From JAAZDN01 sp964440875 (lineage in GTDB: Bacteria; Bacillota_I; Bacilli_A; Erysipelotrichales; Erysipelotrichaceae), in assembly GCA_964440875.1 (NCBI GenBank), contig CAYTTS010000022.1, positions 1 through 18,479 of the forward strand: a stretch of DNA of 18,479 nt, read 5' to 3'. The notes beneath the pieces were generated by a model, which was given only the letters and a program-made list of their open reading frames with translations, was not told the origin of the DNA and did no database searches. Both the position numbers and the translations under genes were made by a program. The first letter of the stretch is position 1. Every line of letters starts with the position of its first letter. Positions 14,005 to 18,479 of this stretch are shown piece after piece.

Positions 14005-17000
14005 TTATGCATGTCTTCGCTTTCTTACTAATATTAATACTACAATTAAGAATACTGATATTAGAAGAGTTAAGGTATAAGTTAAAACATTTACTTTAAT
14101 ACCAGTATTTGGATGTTCGTTATCTTTTTCATCTACTATACTACTATCCTCACCATCATACTCAACTTCATCCTCAGTATCATAATCAACTTCATCCTCA
14201 GTATCTGGAAGGATTGGAGGTCGCTCTTCTTTAGTTTGCTNNNNNNNNNNNNNNNNNNNNNNNNNNNNNNNNNNNNNNNNNNNNNNNNNNNNNNNNNNNN
14301 NNNNNNNNNNNNNNNNNNNNNNNNNNNNNNNNNNNNNNNNTCAACTTCATCCTCAGTATCTGGAAGGATTGGAGGTCGCTCTTCTTTAGTTTGCTTATAC
14401 TCGATATGATAGACATATTTCTTACCAGTAGTATCTAATTCTTCTTCTAAGTGTAAATAGACCACTTTTTCATATCCTTCAATATCTTGAGCCAAGACAT
14501 TAAGTTCATGTCCAGTTTCAATACCTTTAATTGAGTCATAGCCTTTTAAACCATCATCAGCTATTAAATCAATATTGCGCTCATGTGAATGATTAATATC
14601 TTTATCTTCATTAACAATCGTCAAAGTATAATCAATTGAATCAAAAATCTCCTTGTCATGAGATTGTAGATCAACCTTAACTTCAACTTCATCATATATT
14701 ATTCTTTCATACGTCACCTTAACATTCCATATTGTTAGACCGTATTGATCTTTTTCACTACTTAGTTCTACATTTGGAATTCGATAATGATCATATGATT
14801 TAGCCTCGATATCATAATAGTAATCGCGATTAAGATTATCTAACCATAGTAAATCTTTCAGAACACTTAAATCATCTTGTACATTTATATTTATTATCTG
14901 ACGATCAACTTCTTCATCAGTTATTTTATTATAAGAGACTAACTCAAGTTCAAAATCAGTTCTAAGTGAATCTAAAGCTGGATCAATAACTAAGCTTTCA
15001 ATCTTCATACGATCTTTAAATATTTTCGATTTAACACCAAGGCTTCTAGTTTCAGCTTTAACCTTATTCACACCATCAACAGTCGCTCCATAAGCAAATG
15101 AATTATACGCTTGCCATGTTGTGTTATGATACTCATCCAGAATCGCATCAAATGATACTTTAATTGACTCATTCATACCTAATACAATCGAGTTATCTAT
15201 TATTACTCTAAAGGCACTAACATCCTCCATCGTATATCCTGATGCAATTAATTCTTCTTCACTCATCCAAATATCATTATTATTACGATCCCAATCATCA
15301 TTTGTAAAATCATAGTCATATTCTTTCACAGTGAATTGAACTGTATATGCTGATTTTGGTATAGATTGAATAATTGAACCTGTTGTCGCATTTACTTTCT
15401 CAACTTTAAACTTACCATTCTCAAATAATCTTAAACCTGCATTTGAACCACGAAGATGATCTCTTAAGACACTACGATCTCCAACATTAGCCAAACGATT
15501 TATAAAGACAATATCCTTAACACCTGATCCTGTCTTATTAACATCTAAATACATCGAGAATGTTACTGGATCACTTGTATCATTAAGTGTAATAAAATGT
15601 GGAGCTGTTTTAGTTGAGGCTTTTATATTTTTATTATTTTTTGAAGTAACTTCTAACTTTCCATCAATTGACAGATTATCTAAAACATTTGCATTTTCCG
15701 TCGCTATTAAATAATGATACTTATCATCACCTAATTGAAAGTATTCTGGCAGTTGTCCATAACTAGGCTCAAAAGAATACAATCTTCGTTTATCATAATT
15801 ATCATAAGATTTATATTCATTACTTGCGTAAAGCTTAGAATCAAAGAATGTGTATTTTTCAAGATCTTTAGGAATTAAATAAGCATCTACTGAGTAGACT
15901 TCATAAAATGCACTACGACTATTAGTTCTGACAGTAAACTGTTTCATACTTCCTGATGTTATATCAATATTTGTTTTCCAAATTAGTGTCGAATCTTCCT
16001 TATTAACTTGAACTTCATCTAAGTATGCTGGTAACACTTCATCTGCATAGCCGTCAAATGTTAAGCCATCAGGAAGTTCTAAAATAATTTCTGTTCTCGC
16101 TTTAAGTACCGGAGTGTTATTTAATCGAGAATTTCCTAATGAAACCTTCCAGGCAACGACATCACCAGGATTAATAAAGTCACTGTCTTTTACATTCTTA
16201 TATGTAATTCCATTAGCTGAGACTTCAACAATTTGAGCTCTTACATCTAAGTATGGCGCAACAGCAGGTGTAAATAAGCCTACATTTACCTTTGTCTCAT
16301 ATCTAATATTTGTGTCAGTATCACTATACCAGTTATTATCCTCTTCATTATCATTAACAACTTTTATAGCAGAACTTACATTAACTCCTTGTGGAGAAAA
16401 TAGCGTAAGCTCTTCACTTGTGTACATGGCTACTTTATTTACAACTGAACTATTGTAAGTATTATTGTAAAAGAGTTCTTCTTTAGCCTTCTCTTTATCT
16501 ATTTTAGTTTCATAAATCAATGACATAGAATTATTTTGACCTGCTAATTCAATTGCATCTAAACTTATTTTCTTTTCAATACCATCTTCAATATATCCAA
16601 GAACACTTAAGCGTTGATACATTTTGTTATCAAGACGAACATTATCGATTTGATAAATAGCATCATAGGTGCTGCCATCTTTGTTATCGATTATCTTAAT
16701 ATCTTTACTCGTATCAACAAATTCATAATCCGCTAATAGATCTACAATCTTATTAACATCAAATGATTTAAAAGCAGTATTAAATGTCGTAACTTCATAT
16801 TTTCTTCCTGTAATACCATCATTTAAAAGGTCAATGTTTTCATTTTTCAATACTTTTTTAGAGATCCAGGCAAAGGAATCATTTTGATTTAGTACTTGAA
16901 CTTTTGATGATGAACTAATATATGTATTCGTCTCATCATCATTGTCTTGATACTTAGCATTTTCATCTTTAGAAACTAGACTACCACTCTTTGCAACAAG

Positions 17001-18368
17001 TTTATCTTTATCTTCAGTGTAGAATGCAACAGCTGTATTGATTACTTCTTCGCGTAATGATGGTGGATCAAATAAATCAAAATTATCATTTAAACTATCC
17101 ACTAAGCCATCGTAAGTAATTTCGATACTATTAATAGGATTGTTAAGCCTTGAACCTTCAATTCCACCTGCTTGTTCAAATTTCTCATTGAACCTAATCT
17201 CAATAACATTTTTCTCTTTTGAGTACGTGCTTGTATACATAGTTTTAGGTATTTCTTCTACTTTAACAGAATACGTTTGGCCATCTGAATTTAGTATTGA
17301 TGTTTTAGTATGTAACTTAATGCTATCTTCTATGTATGTTATATATTTAGGCATATAATCAATAACATTCTTAACATTAACTACTCGATTATTACGCGGT
17401 ATGTAATTTGATAGTGTTACTTTATATTTAAGTTTGTCGCCATCTACTAAGCGATTAACATCTGGCATTCTACCATCAACACTCTCGCCCATAACTGATT
17501 TAATATTACTAATGATTCCAGCACTATCCGCATTATCATTTGTCGTCCAATAATTATGACCTCTTAATACTTGTGAGTTATCAGCAAAGAGCGTAAATTT
17601 ATTTATTATAGACTCTTTAGATTTAGCAGTGTTGTTTAATCTCATTGTATAGTTCAACTGTAAAACTTCACCATCTTTAATAACATTATTACCTAAGTCA
17701 ATATTGAACTGATTGTTATCTTCATCTAAAACAACGTTAATTTGATCAATATCAAATCCTTCTGGCATTATTAATTTACCACTACTATCTTTAGCAACTG
17801 ATATGTTTAACAGTTTATTTTCATTTAATCCATACTTATTAAAAATCTCTTCACTTATATTATTTTTACCAGTAAATGGACTTAGATTTCCTGTATAAGT
17901 ATCTGAAATCTTGATATTATTCCAATCCTCTAATGTATTATTTTTAAATGACAATGTATAAATAAGTACATCATTAATATATGGTTTTTCACCTAAATAA
18001 ATACCGTTAGCATTGACTACGCTCTTATTTAGCACTAGAGGTCTTATTACTTCAGTTTCATTATCATTAGGTTTAACTTTCCAGTATTCACCATGGCTAA
18101 TTAAACCATCTTTATCGAAGGCCTCAAAAATATTACCAATTGTTGCATTACTAACAAATCTATCATTAACATACATCGTATAGGTAAATACAACTTTTTC
18201 ACCAGGCTTTAACTCTATTCCATCATCAGCAAAATTAATTGCTAATCTACTATTCGTATTATCACTTGATTCATTAATTTTAATACTAGTAATTTTCGGT
18301 TGATTCTCAGCTCTTTGTAAGACAGGGTTTAATGAAGAATCACTTGAGTCTTCAAGATACTCCCACAT
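14005..18368 (-). CDS. large cell-surface repeat protein with C-terminal sorting-like anchor (5' part outside frame, internal gap)
   Basis: A very long secreted protein. If the N gap is closed by merging its identical 55-bp flanks, the frame runs 4209 bases (1402 aa) from 18368 to the TAA at 14005. The body is mostly beta-type repeats like DUF11/adhesin modules, with a repeated pattern of 'GD-x-L-x-Y-x-V-x-L-x-N' followed by a 'V-x-D-x-(L/M)P' strand (for example LVDGDKLKYKVTLSN with NVIDYMP, and INPGDVVAWKVSLGN with LELPDGL). SHGEYWKVKPND and RGHNYWTTNDN mark equivalent ends of the first two modules. The C-terminus is an acidic stretch with DTEDEVDY/DTEDEVEY repeats, then HPNTG, a 21-residue hydrophobic helix and RKRRHA. 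That order is the plan of LPXTG-type anchors. The ATG at 18368 has no ribosome binding site and is not the true start: the upstream sequence continues in another frame across an A7 tract. Function (adhesion, cell contact) is inferred. Confidence 0.75.
14162..14205 (-). repeat. 24-bp period tandem repeat encoding DTEDEV(D/E)Y
   Basis: Two 20-bp identical units (14162-14181 and 14186-14205) are spaced 24 bp apart, with a degraded third unit (DGED) beyond. They encode the acidic linker just before the anchor. The N gap lies directly next to this repeat, so the true copy number may be higher or variable. Confidence 0.8.
14186..14395. repeat. identical 55-bp flanks on both sides of the N gap
   Basis: Bases 14186-14240 and 14341-14395 are identical, and each copy ends exactly at the edge of the N run. 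This is what two contigs sharing a de Bruijn node look like, not two biological repeats. Merging the copies keeps the surface-protein frame open, with a length divisible by three. Confidence 0.85.
14241..14340. other. assembly gap (100 N)
   Basis: Exactly 100 N bases, the usual placeholder for a gap of unknown size. Reading through it literally shifts the frame and gives a false C-terminus with a stop at 14136. With the flank overlap collapsed, the frame continues to the anchor and the stop at 14005. Confidence 0.98.
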
Positions 18369-18370
18369 AA

Positions 18371-18478
18371 CTAAGTTATTTTTTTATTTTCAAGATCAAG
18401 TTCATCAGATAAGTACTCGTTATCAATCTCTTTTGATGTACTATCATTATTTATAGTGTACTTATCTGAATAAGGAGA
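18371..18478 (-). pseudogene. frame-shifted upstream part of the surface protein gene
   Basis: From the window edge a minus-strand frame runs open for 35 codons (start SPYSDKYTIN, end LDLENKKIT) and meets a TAG at 18371-18373. Three bases later the surface-protein frame begins with an ATG lacking a ribosome binding site. An A7 tract (18379-18385) lies between. With eight A residues the two frames join as ENKKNNLVMWEYL. The acidic, Asn/Ser-rich composition is the same on both sides, so this is one gene broken by a one-base difference. Sequencing or assembly error, phase variation and true decay all remain possible. Confidence 0.65.
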
Positions 18479-18479
18479 C

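Noticed and set aside
14194..14208. LPDTE as an LPXTG sorting motif
   Set aside because: It lacks the Gly and is followed by acidic repeats instead of a hydrophobic helix. The helix follows HPNTG further on.
14136..14240. C-terminus SKLKKSDLQSF...RIVV of the surface protein when the N run is read literally
   Set aside because: It is an out-of-frame artefact of the 100 N placeholder. The frame beginning QTKEER matches both sides of the gap and ends in a proper anchor.
1..18479. CRISPR array, tRNA/rRNA genes, insertion sequence or known defence system
   Set aside because: No regularly spaced repeats, no tRNA-like cloverleaf and no transposase, integrase or nuclease motif were seen on either strand.
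1..18479. Mycoplasma genetic code (TGA as Trp)
   Set aside because: Tryptophans in conserved positions use TGG, and TGA is the natural stop of the AI-2E gene, oppF and the 69-aa gene.

Overview
This is an AT-rich window with every complete gene on the minus strand. TGG encodes Trp, and TGA ends several ORFs (the AI-2E transporter, oppF and the 69-aa protein), so the code is standard rather than the Mycoplasma TGA=Trp code. Gene content points to a low-GC Firmicutes/Tenericutes-type bacterium. The clues are a PTS enzyme I, an Opp peptide transporter with an enlarged OppF, a small MG284-like helix-turn-helix protein, and a huge surface protein with a Gram-positive-style C-terminal anchor. An Izemoplasma/Acholeplasma/Haloplasma-like lineage is my best guess, but it is inference. 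A 100-N run flanked by an identical 55-bp overlap shows that this is a draft short-read scaffold.

Layout, from high to low coordinates (the direction of transcription). (1) 18479-14005: a >1400-aa secreted, wall- or membrane-anchored repeat protein. Its beginning lies outside the window, its reading frame breaks at an A7 tract (18379-18385), and it is interrupted by the N gap. Joining the gap by its 55-bp overlap gives one uninterrupted frame ending in an acidic repeat, an HPNTG sorting-like motif, a membrane helix and an RKRR tail. (2) 13971-6440: a peptide-uptake operon, oppA-[hairpin]-oppB-oppC-oppD-oppF, followed by two small membrane proteins of unknown function and a terminator. Its promoter carries four exact copies of an 8-bp box in alternating orientation. 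(3) 6277-6020: a small HTH protein. (4) 5956-4226: ptsI with its own promoter and terminator. (5) 4124-1361: a tightly coupled operon of an AI-2E family membrane protein, an M42 aminopeptidase and a nicotinamidase-like cysteine hydrolase, ending in a terminator. (6) 1337-50: an amidoligase-family protein, whose stop codon sits inside a bidirectional terminator facing the probable tail of a convergent plus-strand gene.

The theme is peptide and amide use: uptake of peptides (Opp), cleavage (M42), amide hydrolysis (nicotinamidase-like) and amide-bond formation (amidoligase), beside sugar transport (EI). The most remarkable observation is that OppA is in circularly permuted order. Directly after its lipoprotein signal comes the segment that normally ends an SBP_bac_5 protein, then the normal N-terminus, and the protein stops exactly where the relocated segment would have begun. 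Other points of interest are the OppF insertion between Walker A and the Q-loop, the operator array before oppA, the two unknown genes translationally coupled to opp, and the broken, repeat-variable surface gene.
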